Assembly: GCF_019578655.1 (NCBI RefSeq)
Contig: NC_063263.1
Location: 16,615,001-16,679,000 of the forward strand
DNA: 64,000 nucleotides
Source: Ricinus communis
Lineage: Eukaryota > Streptophyta > Magnoliopsida > Malpighiales > Euphorbiaceae
Direction: 5' to 3'
Part shown: one piece after another, positions 45,986 to 60,008 of the stretch
How the letters are laid out: each line of letters begins with the position of its first letter
How positions within the stretch are numbered: the first letter of the stretch is position 1
Program-made: the position numbers and the translations under genes
The notes under the pieces: model-generated
What the model was told of the DNA's origin: nothing
Database searches by the model: none
What the model saw: the letters and a program-made list of their open reading frames with translations, nothing else

Positions 45986-48900
45986 TCAATAAAATTCCAG
46001 CGTGCCGAATATGGTTATAGGTGATTCAATTTCAACACGAGTAGCTTTCCCCTCAGCGAGCAATTGCGGCAGCATGTTGGCCTCCTTGGCTGCTAATCCC
46101 TCTCCAGTCCATATGGTAACATGGGGCCACTCATTTTTTGAAACTATATTTTCACCGTCTACAGACCCAAGTTCTGCGTCCAGTGCAGCCATTTTGTCTG
46201 TGAAGAGAAGTGCAGTCAATTGCACTGGAACCTTTTGGTGGAGGAACAATCCATAACTTGCTACTGATGTAACACCGTGGCTTCTTTTGTGGGCAAGGGT
46301 CACGTGAGCCTTCTTAAGGTTGTGTTCAATGTCCTTGTCCTGGAGAAAGGCTTGAACCTTAGAGTTCTCCTGAGCCAGCTGCACAAGGAATGCGATCATT
46401 AGTATTGTGCAAGAATATATCTTTTGATCCATTAAATCAAGACATAAAATCTGTACATAAAAGTAGAGTCTTGACTAGAAACAACACAAAGGTAAAAAGG
46501 AGAACTCCTCACATGAGGATATTACATATTGACTACCTTTGATTTACCAGATAGGTCAGCCAAGAAGATTCTTGCCTTAGGGAAAACATTATAATGCCAA
46601 ATCTACATATAACTTGAGGAAAACTTCATTGCAGATCCAATTTGAAGAAAATAAGAAAGGAAAAGCTATTGCTTACATTGTTGAGGAAACTGGAGATTTC
46701 CCTAACAGGCAAACTGACAGCAGCAAAAACAATTGTTCCGAGTTTCCTCTTTTCGGTAATTGGTGTTATGTATTCACCTTTAGCAATATTCTTTAGCTGA
46801 TCCAAAACTTGCTTAACTGCAGAGTCAAATGGAACCTGTGTGCATACATGTCAGGAACGAATTCATCATCACTAAGAAAATAGGGAAGAAGGGGAGATGG
46901 GGCAGGGAGGGAGGGGAGAAAAGTTTGGGGTCAGGGGCTTGAGCATTCAAGCATTTTGAAATTAGTCTGTACAGATATTTCACTAGGCATCAAAAGTAGA
47001 AATGACCTAGCACTCTCCCTCCACCCACAGGTGCACTTCTGAGCAGACAAGATATAAGATGTAAACCTGAATGGAACTCAGATGCTCAGTATTGCCAAGT
47101 AAAACCTCTCGCAATCGTTTCTCCCAACTTGCCCACTCCTTTGCATATGACCCCTTGGTGGACTCCAATCTAAGCACATAGTAAAGATAACCAGTAAAAC
47201 ATGCCCATTAGATGGGGTGCAAGTCACAACGATACAAGTGGCACCACAAGAATAGCTTGAATCGCATCCCATAACAGACATGATTGAATGGGATGTTGGT
47301 CAATGGTGGAAACATAGATACTCTGGAGCAAATATAGACTTTATATGACGAGAAAGTGTTCTATGTTATTCAAAAAATTTAAAATGCCAAAATGTTAGCT
47401 TTCCATGGTATCTTTATATTGGAGTCTTGAGTATGTTAAATGTAAAAATCAAATTTGTTAATACTTTTTATCTTTTTCCAGAAACAAAAGGAACTTGGAA
47501 AAAGAATGAACAACTGTGAACACCCATGAAGGTAGCAAATCAGCCAACTTTAATACTTAAATCTAAACCCTTTAGCTTTCTTAAGAATTTCTACCAGCAT
47601 AAAGACCTTCATAATCAGCAGTATTATACATTCTACATGAAAAGCAACATGCCTAATGCCGATATGATTCTATTCTGACTAAATCATATCAGAAAAATGC
47701 AAAGCCAAAAAAGAGAAATCAGAGTAGATATCATATTAACAACACACACCTGCCATGTCTGTTGGTGTGCAGCCTGTAAAGATTTATTCCCTCTTCCAAA
47801 ATTGATCTCACAGGATCAGGCAGAGGGCTCCTGCACAAGCAAACAGGGTGCAAGAAATTAATTGAATGAATGGAAATAAAAAAGAAACAAAGCAGCATGC
47901 AAAAATCTCCATCAACAAGGCACCAGCTGAGCTCCTTGAGAACAAGGATCATAAAAACATTAGCCGCTAGTAAAAGAATTTGAGAATGTCTTAGGTTCAC
48001 TTTATTTTTACCTATCGGATTTCAGCAATGGCATCTTCACTAGAGATCCAAAGCGCTCAATTAATTCACTCTCAAACTCTTTTCGACTCTGGAAAACACG
48101 AGGAGCAGGTCAAAAATTTCTAGAAGATAGGCAGAGAGACATGATTCAGCAGTAAATAAGATACCTTGCCATCATAAAGATGATAAAACATTAGCAGGAC
48201 ATATCCAGCGTTTGGAGATGCTTTATCCAGATTGCCCTAAAAAGTTTGAAATGAAGAAGGGCATTGGAGAAATAACCAGAATTTATTTTGCAATTATTTA
48301 GAAAGCTTTGATAAGGAAGAAGCAAAGATGAGTACCGGGTGATTTACTCGTTGAAGAACACGGAAAATGAAAACAGATAATGCGTCAAGAGAAAATGGAT
48401 TTATATCCGTTCCTGAATTTAACATCCAACATGAATGTTAAATAAGAAACTAGAAAAAGATAACCATGAAAATCAAAAGACTAATCAGCAAAAAACACTA
48501 AAAAGTGAAGGCTGGCATAAACTGAATTGAGTAAAACTGAAACAAAACACCCAGCCCTGTATGGAAAAGCAAGCAGAACTCAAGTTTGTTTCAGGTTACT
48601 AGGAGCACCAAGGTGGAAATTAATGCGGTGTTTATGTCCTTTATCATCCAAAATTAAGGAGTGATCATAAACGACCAAAAGAACACGTACAAATACATTT
48701 ATGTCCTTACGAAGCATCCACATATTTATCAAAGGAGCACCAATAATTGCAGTTACCAGAAAATAGAAACATATGGCATACTGAAGAAGCAGAAGTAATT
48801 AGAAACAATTAGTGTGGATTTTATTCATTTATTATTCTGATAAAGACTGTAGGTCAACCTGATGAAGCAACCGATCAGGGAAAACAAATAAGAAAAGGAA

Positions 48901-51900
48901 AAATAGTCAATAGGCATTTATAGCAGTCAGTTGCATTTTTCTATCCTATCATGTAGTCAGTATGATGTCCCAAAATCATAAAAGTTATAATCTGTCTGCA
49001 AAGCAAAAGATGCCTTTAGAAGGTGGAAAGTTAAGAATGACTTCTAAAAGGAAGTAAAACTAATTTCCAGTGCGCATTGGAATCTCACAATACGAGACAA
49101 GAAGGAATTTGAAAACAAGTTCCAAGTGACAAAAATGCACATACAGCATCACTAAAACAGCCACATGACTATGTCCAAAATTGGCACTGCAAGTTCTTAA
49201 TTATATATCATAACATTACAAGTTAGCAACTTGATAGCAGGAGATGATAACCTTCAGAATCAGGTACAACAGGAACAGCTGAGGCTTGAGTTCTGCGGCA
49301 CATATCTTCAATCTGCATCCAACAGGAAAAGCTATCATAAAATACGGGTCTTGAAGTTCATTTTTAATAAGATGAGACGCACAATGTTTCTCAACTAACC
49401 ACCTATCAACATCAACACAGATGGAAATAAAGAGCAAATCCAGAAGACTAGAATCAACTATATCCTTTATTCCAGATGTCTTGCATTTGAACCAAGCAGA
49501 CCAACTTTAAAAGAAAACCACATGCTGAAGAAAAAATAAATTCAAAGTAATCTGCATCCATCTAGGTTTCAAGCCTCTAGTTAAAATGACTATCTTGGAT
49601 TATACAAAAAGCTGCTTTTAAAGAAAATCTGCAGTTATGACTCGCAGCCAGAGAAGTAGTATGCTGGTAAAGCAGGGGTCAGCAACAATCAGACCCCTTT
49701 CATTTATCCATGTCTTCCTTGGGTGCTCAGAGCATTGTGGTTTATTTAACTAGTTCAATGACAGCCAAGTTACCTGTCTCCAAACTTCTTCATTTGGTGC
49801 ATTTTTGTCAGCAAGCATAATAGAATATGGTTTTCTCCTGCGCTCATCAGCAACCTTCTGCCAGTACCGTCCTGCCAAATAAAAAAATAAAAGAATCAAG
49901 ACTCTGTTAGATGTGTTGCATATCCTATTATCAATCAAGAGTATATTATTGATAAACAGAACAAGTAACTTTTAGCCATGCGCAAAAGCAGACTTCAGAG
50001 AAACTGGTTATAGAAATCCTGTGATATGAAATCCAGACCAGAGTCAAAGACACTTCCATCCAATTGGAACATGAAAATCTATATGCATGACAAGTAAGCA
50101 ATACATGTTTTGAATGTTCACTTCCCCAGTTGCCATATCTCAAATCAACAATGAATGAATGAAATTCTGAATCATGGTTTCTGTTTCTCTATGGAAAAAA
50201 GGATAACGGTAAGCTACTCATCCAGCAATAGTTTAATATGATGAAGATTATTCATCAAGAACGAACATTGCTAACACCACAAAAATTTTGTGCAAGTCAT
50301 ATGAGTTGTTGCATAAGTTTCTGAGAAGACGTACCGTTTGTGCTTCCTAATGGGCAAACTTATATAATGAACTAATTATTTGGCAGTACCTAGTACTTAA
50401 TGCACAATAAACTAGCCATAAACCAATGGTGATGATTATCAACAACTTCAATATAACTACACACAACTGCGTACGAGATACAAAAACATAAATCGAGTTA
50501 TTTGTCAAAGCAAAAATTCTATAGCCTCTCAATATGCAAAATTCAAGTTGTCTTTCAACAGCCATAACCCAGAACCACACTGATCAGAGTGGCTAGCATT
50601 CTTGCTCCATAATATCTCATACCTTTGACAAGGTCCCCCATCAAACTATGGATTGGCCGATCATCTCCAAGTCCTCCAGGAGCATTTAGTAACTCCTTGC
50701 ACAGCGCAGACTTAGCACAACCAGGTATTCCTGAATAATGCAATTTGGAGGTAAGTATCATGACGAACCTGTAGTATGAAGGGACTATAAGATATATTTT
50801 ATGAAATATCTAAAATATTCACTCCAAAGTTTGCCCAATAATTGGATTCTTTTCAGTAAGAATGTGTTCTTACATGGTGAAACGCATTGCTTAGTTGCCA
50901 AAATAATGAGAGAAAAAAGCTAAGCATGGATATACCAAGAGAAAAAAGAGCAACATAAAGCCTTATCCATTCCTTGAATATCTATAAATTAAAATGATAA
51001 ATCAACAAATGTTCAGATAATACAAAATAATAAATGCAATTAATCTCCTCTTGAGTAAACAAGCAGCTCATAAGTTTAAACAAAAACTTCTCTAATAACC
51101 AATTAGCTGGTAGTTTTACCTGGAAAGAATACTATCAAACCCTCATTCTTTTGAACAGTGTCCTTCACCAAGGAAATAGGGCTTGGAGGTCCCACCTCCC
51201 GCTCTGTCTCAAGATCACCCTCTTCATCCCTGCCTCCTTCTATAATGGCCAAGAAATCTTCAGCCCTGACTAAACTTCCAGCAGATCCTATCAGAGCCTG
51301 ATTCTCTGGATTTCTACTTGCAAACTGTTCAAGGAAAGGCTCAGCTTCACTCAGGTATGTCGAGGATGACAGTTGTTTCTTTCCATATTTTCTTCTGATG
51401 TATGCGGCCCTGATTATTAATGTGAAAATAAAAGTTCCCTTTCTAACCAACCGCACTGAAATAAAAAATTAAAGGAACTCAAGCTCAAATAAAGAAGCAC
51501 AATACACTACCACTCATCAAGCATCTTGCTGAGTTCTCTCTGCTTTCCTGCTGAGGTACCCCATATTTTCATTTGCCTGTAATTGGAAAAATAAAAATAA
51601 AAATAAAGATTTCAGCAGAAGAGATTTGGCCGCAATCTAAAACATAAAAATTTCAGAGAAGTCTTAAAATATATAAGAGCACTAAGCAGACTAAAGTCAT
51701 AATTCTCTCACAGTAGCAAAAGTACAGCACAATTGACAATCTAGAAAGCATAAAATTTGCAGTTCACATATTATGATAGAATTTGAATCACTGGTCAAGC
51801 TACTGCATCCATAATCCATGATACAAATAGAGGCCTAAGGCTTTGTTTGTATTGAGAGAAAAAAGAGAAAGGTGAAGAAAAGAAAAGAAAATTCATTTAT

Positions 51901-54900
51901 TTTCTCTGTTTGTATACTAAAATGTGAATGATAAAGGAGAGAAAAAGCAGAAATGGTACTTTCCAACATACCTCTGATGCCATGAGAGGAAATCACAAAA
52001 ACAACACATGCAAAGATTTAAATTACAAGTATATCATTTATGTTTAATAAGTATGGTGACATGACAATAAGTGCACAACAGCAAGAAATACACCTTAATA
52101 AATCTTTTTATTTTCCCTTTGCCTCTCATGCTTTGACAAGATAGCCAAACAAAAAAAGGAAAATGAAACTCTTTTCTTTTCTTTCCCTCTGCTTAATTTC
52201 CATTCTTTTCCTATGCCCAATTTGTGAACCAATCAAACAAAATTTAACCATGTATTTTCAATCAAGAATTGGGGTGCTACAGTAATTCCTAGTCAGCATG
52301 GGCAAATCAATGAAAATAAAACATCCTATATCTCTACGGGAAGTATTTAAGAAAAATTCACCACGAATCATGCGCATATGAAACACCAAGAAAATTGCCT
52401 GATATCACTAACAAAGTGGCATGCTTTTTTGTTTTTTATGCAAATTACTAAAGACAAGAAATAAAAACTTACCTTAGGTAGTAGGCTTTGTAAGCAGATG
52501 GACCATCCTTGCTTAGAATTGACAGACCATTGCGGATCAAAAAGGTCCTTAACTATATAAAAAATTTAGTCACATGTCTCGTTCAATCCATTTAGAATAG
52601 AATAAACAGTCCCAATGTAGAACTAATGATCTCTACGGTGGAAAAGAAGATTTAATATGCCGATCACAGATGAAGTTTAGATGTAAAACAAAATACAAAA
52701 ACCAAAAGTCAATTTTGGACCCTCCTCCTCAAGTGACAAAATCTCTCCTAAGATTTTTTTCTAAGAAGAAGGAGAATAAGACATAGGAAAATGCATAACC
52801 CAAAATAACAGATAGAAAAAGAGGAAAAGGAAAAACAAAAAGAAAGAAGCACCCATAAGCTATGCTGAATAAAAGTCAAAGGCACTTCTCTAAAATCCTC
52901 AAAGCAGCCAAGCAAACCACTATCTCCCTCTCTAGACTATTTATTAGGTGTTGCTTGTATAAATTTAAAATTCAAACCCGCAATTGTTATCGCCAAACAT
53001 ATAGAATTACTGGATGTTCCGGAATAATGGTTGATAATTCAATTCTAGTCAGCCAGTCTTGGACTAACAGAACTCCACCACATGGCTCAAATTTGAGTAG
53101 TGATAAATGGGCTTGGGTAGACCTCATTTCCAAAAACTAGCTTAAAGGAAGAGGGTGCCCAATCCACTTATATACACTATAAGTGCCCAATAACCAAGCG
53201 ATGTGGGACAAATACAGCTTCTAACACCCTCCCTCATGCTCAGCATAACATTCAAATGGGAAGGGTCCAAACCCATCATCGCAGACAAAAGGCCGGCTTT
53301 GATACCAGCATAAATGGGCTTGGATATATACCCATTCCCAAAAGCTAGATCAAAGGAAGAGGATGCTCAATCCACTTATATACACTATAAGTGCCCAATA
53401 ACCAAGCGATGTGGGACAAATACAATTTCTAACAAGTAGAAAAACAAGTGAACAAAGTCACAATTTTAAGAGCCAAAGTGATCAAGGACAACTGGGAATA
53501 TATTTTTCTAAACTTGTGTTTAAGCTTCAACTAACTTTTATAGGAAAATGGTAGCAAACATTCCTCAAAGTTCCGCCACTAAAAGGGTTCTATTTAATCC
53601 TCCCCAGTGAACCCCATGCATCTGTGTTTCAAAAGAACAATGAATGTGTTATTACATAAAATTTACTGACCTTCGGGCATCAAGTAGACTGATACTTCAT
53701 TTTATAAATATACATCAAGGGGAAATTGTTGATATGCACATACCTTATACGTAAGAAATTTTAATTTTATCATTAAATTTGCATCCTCATCAGCTAAACC
53801 ATCCTTTGGAAGTATGGAATCACTGTGATTTACACTTTCCCCTATGTTTTTTTCGTGTTTTGCAATTTCAGCAACTCCCTCCTTATTGGCCTTGAATAAA
53901 TTAATATCAACAAAAAAACCTGAGTAAATATATAGGTGTCAGAAACAAATTCCAAATAATTCATTATGCTCCATGGTCCCACCTCCTGCTACTTCCCAAC
54001 CCTCGCCCTAACTTCTTTTCCTCCTATCTCTATCACCAACCAACTTAAGGAAATGATAGAAATAAATAGAAATGAATCATGTACCCCAGTTAACCTAAAA
54101 GATTATTAAATATATTGCATGTACATTTTACCCCTTCATGAAAGAAAGGGGAAATAAGCCAAGACACACTTGCTTTTACTTTTGGTATTAAAGCTAAAAG
54201 TTGGGACAAACATTTATACCTCGATATAATGGCCATAAACATGGGTTGTGCCTACAAATAGCAAGGCTTTAGTTAGGTTTCCAATAAAAAAAGCATAACA
54301 TGGATAATGAAGAGAGAACTAGCATTATTTATCATAAAGATCCTCGCAAATTGAGAAATTAGAGTGTATGATCAAACAAAACCTCATCTCCTTTTGGTAT
54401 CGCCGAAATCCAGAGTCACTATGGACATGAATAACCATCTTGTAGAAAAGGCTGTCACTCGATACAGAATCAATCTTTTGGAAGTTATGGTAGCATTTAA
54501 AAGCAACAGGGAAGCGTCTTTCTCTCAGCAAACGTATCATCTCCTGGTTTAGTTCAATGAAGAAGCAAAATCATTTTAAGAGAGACAAAAAGCACCTGTC
54601 TTAGCAAAAACGTGGACAATGCACAAACCATAATCAAGCAGCTAGAACAAAACCTAAAAGCAACGGCTATTGCCATTTTCCATTAGGCTACTGTTACAAG
54701 AGAAAAAGGGAGAGCAAAACTTTAGGGTGGGGGGAAGCAAGCAAAATGGATGAACCTGAAACTTGGTAGTTGAAAAATCAGCAGGATGAGCTTGTAAAAA
54801 TTTTGTAACAACAGATCTGTCTGCATTTCTTGAATGGGTATCACCACCATCAATCCCAAACCAGTCAGTATGGTCAGGGCAAAAGGAAGAGCCAACACTC

Positions 54901-57900
54901 TGAAGTAGTGCTTTTAATTGCTGCAATAATATTTTGACAATGAAAAAAATTATATTTCATCAGATACTTTTGACAAATACTCCAATTTATACCATCACAA
55001 CCTACATTTCTAAGAAAATCTAATACACTACTTCACATTAAAAAATATTACCAAGTACCTGTTTTTCATCTGTCCTATTTGCAGCACAGATTTCTCTTAG
55101 ACTTGGTCCCAAATCAAGTTCAGCTGAAGTGTAAAGAAAAATTAGAAGACCAGACAAAAGTAGGCTCATTAAGTTATGAAATATGAAAGACAATTGGGAA
55201 TCTAGCAGATAATATTCATCTACTTGGATACAATTCCAAACAATCAAAATAATCTTAAGCAAATTCATTTAATGATTACTGGAGGACAAGATGGGAAAGG
55301 GTAATGCATACAATGGCTCATGCAAGTTGATGAAAGTGAGCTAAATAAATTGGAACCAGGAAACTAATTACACAGGGTGTTAGATAGGACCAATAATTTT
55401 AGCGGAGATTCAGAAAAGAACTATCTGCAGAAGCAATTGTAAGAAACAGAATAATTAATTATTCATAACAGGGCATAGCAGGAGGGTGAAAACAGACAGA
55501 ACTACATCCAGTCAAACCCTGATTAGCTCAACAGTGAATGATTCTTAGGCATAGGAGCTCATTCTATTCATTCTTTAAGAGACTGTATCCATTGGTTACT
55601 ATTTTCAACCTTTTTTCCGTACTTTTTCTCCACTATGCTGCACATTCACTTTAATGTACTTTAGTTTTATCATGAAAAACGGAAACCTAGCTTAAATGAT
55701 GGAGGGAAAAATGATTTCAAATTTCTATTTTACTCAAACATTTCTCAGCAGAATGTAACTTACAGACAACTTATGACTGCCCATATCATCAGAGTCCAAA
55801 CAGTTGAATATTCCAATAGTTTATCCTCTTGCTATGCTGCATATTATTACAAACTTATTTTCAACTTCACCAAGACAACAAAAGTATAGCAACTTACCCA
55901 AACAAGACAATATGGACCCAGTTCCAAATATTCTCTTTAAACTTAATTTCATCTAGTAGCAAACTTCCATGTAGGTCTACCTTGATTTATTTTCATGGGA
56001 GTTTTAAGACCGTATTCAAAGTGAAACCCACTATATATGTGCTCTAAAACTGAAATAAACACCTGGCATTTTTTTCCAAGATTAAATAGGGACATCAACC
56101 CCCCAAACCTCCATTTTGATCAAGAGAGACAAAGAGAGGAAATTTAACTTTATTTTCGGTGCAAAATTGAGAAAGCTGAATGTGTTTTTAATAAATGTCT
56201 TCTGCATGAATTGTGTATACCTCAATCTTACATGAAGCTAACAAATACAACTACTAGTGATATACTCATCAGTCTTACCTAGATGCCTTCTAATTGTCAA
56301 TACCCTTTCAAAATTTGTTTTATTTAAAAAAAGAAAGGCAGGAAATATTGAGAATGCAACATTCGGACAATCAGTTGCCTAAAATGTCAAGTTCACACAA
56401 AGCAGAAATAATCTTCAACCGCAGGGCAAAGAACCATACCTCCTTCAGCTGGTGGAGGAGGATATTCTCTCAAAGCTTCCTTCATGTGTTTTGAGCTATC
56501 ATGACTTACGATACGAGCCACAAGACCCTCCAAAATTTCACCCTGCACCTTTATATGGTCTTTTGAACCTGCATATCCATGAAATTTTAATTAAATACAA
56601 CAAATCAACTCATTTAAATACAAACAAAAATGGTAGCTTATAATGGTTTTACTAATCCCACCAAGGATACAAGACCATTCGTGTTAATAATTCATTTAAA
56701 GCACAGATTGACATAAGTCAATTCGGTGGTAGAAGATATGAGTATCTCCAATGGCACAACAGCAGCACTTCTCAGGCTTTGATTACAAAACGCTAAGATG
56801 TTAGCAGAGAAATGAAAAAATGGAATTACTATCAGGCACCATCTTTTCAGAAGCGTACAGTTACACCATGCATCTTCTCATTTTCATTATTATCTCAGAA
56901 GTTCTATGTTTACAACCTACATCACCTGGAAACATATGTAGTTGTGTGCATGTTTAGAAGTATAGCTTGGGCCGTTCCCAAAATGTTTGCAGACTATCCT
57001 GCTGTTTATGCCCTAACTTATAAGGTTGTTGCCAGGATGGTTTGCCAGTAAATTCTGAAAACTGAAGTCAAAACAGCTTTATTTATGACAATTACCCTAA
57101 TGAATAGTTCAGTGATATTATAAAAGGCTAAGACACTTTTGATTAAAAACTATAATTGGACCAACAACCAATTGAATGATAAAAAATCATCAAAGATAAT
57201 TTAAGTTAAGCACCTGGAACAGAAATATCAGCAACTTCATCGAGAGCCCTACAAACAGTGGTTGCAGTTCCTTCTTCACATAATGCATCATAGGCGGCAA
57301 AAAAAGATGTCACCGATTTCCTTCATTAACACACAAGTCCATAGTTAGAAACAATGACTTGAAACTCTATCGTATAGCATCTTAATTAACTATCCTAATT
57401 CTTATAACTCACTGAGTATGCATATTTTTTTATTATCACCTTGTTGAAAACAACCAAACATGATTTGTGGGAAGACGCCATTTCCGACAAAAGGCAATCA
57501 CCTCAGGAGTTGAGTAGAACTTTGGCTTTCCATTGCCCAATTCTGTGACTGCTGTCACCACCGCTGTAATAAATAATAGGTCATGAAAGCATTAGCAAGA
57601 CAATTGAAGGGGATCCAAGAGACTGGACAAACCAAGTGACAATATTTGCAAACAGATAGAGAACAGTAAAAGTTTGTTCCCAAGCAATATAATAAATGCA
57701 TGAAATTATGTTCACTACATTAGAGTCAACAACCAAGGCCGTAATCTATTTCCTTCTTGATAAATGGGCTTGGTAGAACTCATTCCTAAAGCTAGCTCAA
57801 AGAAAAACGGTGCTCAATCCACACATATACACCATAACAGTCTAGTAACTTAGTGATGTGGGACAAATACAACTTCTAACAACCTCCTTAACGCTTAGTG

Positions 57901-59603
57901 TGACATGCAAATTGGTCGGATCTAAATCCATTATTGCAGACAAAAATCCAGCTCTGATACCATGATAAATGGGCTTAAGGTAGAACTAATTCTCAAAAGC
58001 TAGCTCAAAGGAAGAGGGTGCCCAATCCACACATATACACCATAACAGCTCAGTAACTTACTGATGTGAGACAAATACAATTTCTAACACTTTTGGAAAG
58101 CAATTTATGTTATGGGTAATTCTTGTCTGCACTAGTTATATACACCGTAACAGATAGGTGAGTAACACGTAGACTCAATTTATGTTATGAGTGTTTTACG
58201 CTTTAGCACTGAATAATTTTATATATTCTCAATTATTTAAAACTAATGATTATTTGTCACTCATCTAAAGTTTCAAAATTCCAATACTAACGAGAGATCC
58301 TGATGGTACAAAACCCAACGCCTTCAACATGGCAAGACAATAACCTAATGGTTTGCTTCATGCAGCAATATGTGTTTGCACAATCTTTCAAGCATATGAA
58401 TAACAAGAAAAATTTAAGTGGCAGTTGCAAAGGACTGATTTATCCTATGATGTAAAGCAAACATCAAGATGCCAATCCAATAACTACAACCACCATAACC
58501 ACAAATAACTTATAGCTTCCATGTTATAGTTCATCAACTGTTATACTGCCACCAAAAACTTATGCATGTGCATGCACCAACCCAATCCTTTACTTATTAC
58601 CCTAAATCACAATATCCAAATCATTCCATTAAGACAAAAGCAGACATTGTGCAAGTATATTTTAAAAATTAGACTGTGTGACAAGAACCCATTCACTTGA
58701 AAATCCTCCATAGTTATTATAAGTTGTTAGTTGAAAATTAAAAAGATAAAATATTTTGAAAAAATACTACCATAATCCTCTCGAGGACGTTGCCCATGGT
58801 CTCCTAGAACGGCGGTCACCAGTTCCATTGATATGCACATCCGATTTCTCTGAAAGAAGAAACAACACTAAAAGGTAAATGATAAGATTATAGCAATTAT
58901 GCCCCTACAGTTACAGATTCCAATTCAGAGACTAAATGATAACCTAGCTAGAAACGTAATAGAAATTAGATCAACTTCAACTCAGAGAAAGTCAAGCCTT
59001 AATAAAGATAATGGGCATTATACATATACAGAACTTCATGATTTGAATCTTGTTCAAAGATTAAACAAAGAAGATGCTGGACTAAGGAGAGCAAAATTAC
59101 ACGAACAATCAAAATTGAATTGACAAAGAAAAATGGGGCAAGTTAAAACGGGACCTCTTAAGATTTAGTTCTACTTTCATTCAATCAAAAATACTATTCA
59201 GAGGTTACCTCAAGAAACTCATTGAATTCTGCTTGCTTTCTTGCAGCTGTAGTTCCCCATGCCTCACGAAACATCCGTCCAAGAACAAAGACACCAACAG
59301 CAGTGTATCTACAGTGGAAAAACTATATTCACTTGATGCAATCATTAAAAAGCAACTCTTGGTGATCAAGGCAGCAATCAAACATGTGGCCAACAATTAG
59401 TTTAATACCAAAGAATAAACTGAGAAGTTAAAAAGTCCCAAACAACAAAAATAAAGAACCAAAGAATTAAATCAAAAAGGATAATAAAGAAAAGAGAAGT
59501 AAAGGATATTAAGAACTTACATATTTCCAAAGCTATTTTTTGCATATGCTCCACCCTTGTGACCAGCATACATAAAAAGAGACCCAGAATGTTTAAGTGT
59601 GAC
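45986..59603 (-). CDS. RNL: tRNA ligase 1 (plant RNL), all but the N-terminal exons
   Basis: Tripartite plant tRNA ligase (Arabidopsis RLG1) that seals exon halves in nuclear tRNA splicing and in bZIP60 mRNA splicing. Twenty-four exons on the minus strand: 59603-59521, 59308-59209, 58849-58771, 57563-57440, 57320-57214, 56568-56440, 55123-55059, 54920-54756, 54543-54383, 54251-54220, 53919-53744, 52552-52473, 51576-51511, 51409-51120, 50730-50623, 49871-49774, 49312-49252, 48412-48336, 48236-48165, 48088-48012, 47830-47750, 47169-47067, 46835-46677, 46378-45986. They give 961 codons plus TGA in one frame (full proteins about 1,100), so about 140 residues lie outside the window. Domains: adenylyltransferase (AGHKGGAYAKNSFGN carries the expected nucleotidyl lysine), polynucleotide kinase with P-loop GIPGCAKSALCKE, and 2H cyclic phosphodiesterase with both H-V-T motifs (AHVTLAH, PHVTIW), ending TLEFY. 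No break is seen. Confidence 0.95.
51836..52265. mobile_element. MITE-like element in a tRNA ligase intron
   Basis: The left end GGCTTTGTTTGTATTGAGAG and right end CCAATCAAACAAAATTT are inverted in character (TTTGTTTG against CAAACAAA), with GAAAAGAAAAGAAAA on the left mirrored by CTTTTCTTTTCTTTCC on the right. Non-coding interior. Edges approximate. Confidence 0.45.
53101..53434 (-). mobile_element. TRIM retrotransposon (terminal-repeat retrotransposon in miniature), copy 1
   Basis: A 334-bp element with direct terminal repeats 53101-53226 and 53308-53434 of about 126 bp, beginning TGATAAATGGGCTTGG and ending TTCTAACA, and an 81-bp interior. On the minus strand the interior starts with a primer-binding site of TGGTATCA type (TTTGATACCA at 53298-53307 as written) and ends with a purine tract (CCCTCCCTCATGC near 53227 as written). 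It is flanked by a perfect 5-bp target duplication AGTAG. No coding capacity. It lies in a tRNA ligase intron, in the same orientation as the gene. Confidence 0.9.
57758..58089 (-). mobile_element. TRIM retrotransposon, copy 2 of the same family
   Basis: A 332-bp element; terminal repeats 57758-57881 and 57963-58089, interior 57882-57962. GCTCTGATACCA at 57951-57962 is the exact complement of the initiator tRNA-Met primer site TGGTATCAGAGC, directly next to the right-hand repeat, so the element reads on the minus strand. The polypurine tract lies beside the left repeat. Flanks CTTCT / CTTTT are a near-match target duplication (4 of 5). It sits in another tRNA ligase intron about 4.6 kb from copy 1. 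Confidence 0.9.
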
Positions 59604-59673
59604 CTGTTCAAAATGTCAATGCCAACAAAACCAACTAATCAAGAGTATTTAAAAAAAAAAAAACTTAATTGTT

Positions 59674-59884
59674 TGACTTAGCATATATAGCTGTATACTT
59701 ATTTAGGAATTATAGCTGTAATATTCCTGTATTGATTTCCTGTAACTATTCCTATATAGTTGACTTACCTTTCTTGTAATTATTCCTATATAGTTGATTT
59801 ACCTTAAATAGGTCTAGATATCTTGTATAAATACCTTGAGATGTATAAAATAAACATAAGAGTTTTTTCAGTCAATTGTTATTT
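59674..59884 (+). repeat. Copia 5' LTR
   Basis: Begins (T)GACTTAGCATATATAGCTG and runs to TCAATTGTTATT just before the primer-binding site. TATAAATACC at about 59826-59835 is the likely promoter. By eye it differs from the 3' LTR at about a dozen sites plus one small indel, nearly all transitions. Confidence 0.85.
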
Positions 59885-60008
59885 TGGTATCAGAGCAAAC
59901 GAAAAAAAAATTCCGCTACCTTCTGTTGTTCAAACCCTAGCCGTCATCTAACTGCAGACTTTTTCCGCTGCCTTCTTTTATTCAAACCCTAGCCGTCATC
60001 TAGCTGCA

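Noticed and set aside
52862..53140. Plus-strand frame of 92 codons overlapping the TRIM
   Set aside because: It crosses the element boundary and lies in a tRNA ligase intron; no homology and a chance frame.
53101..58089. CRISPR-like or minisatellite array formed by the four similar ~125-bp segments
   Set aside because: They are two pairs of terminal repeats with primer sites and target duplications, thus two TRIM elements, not an array.
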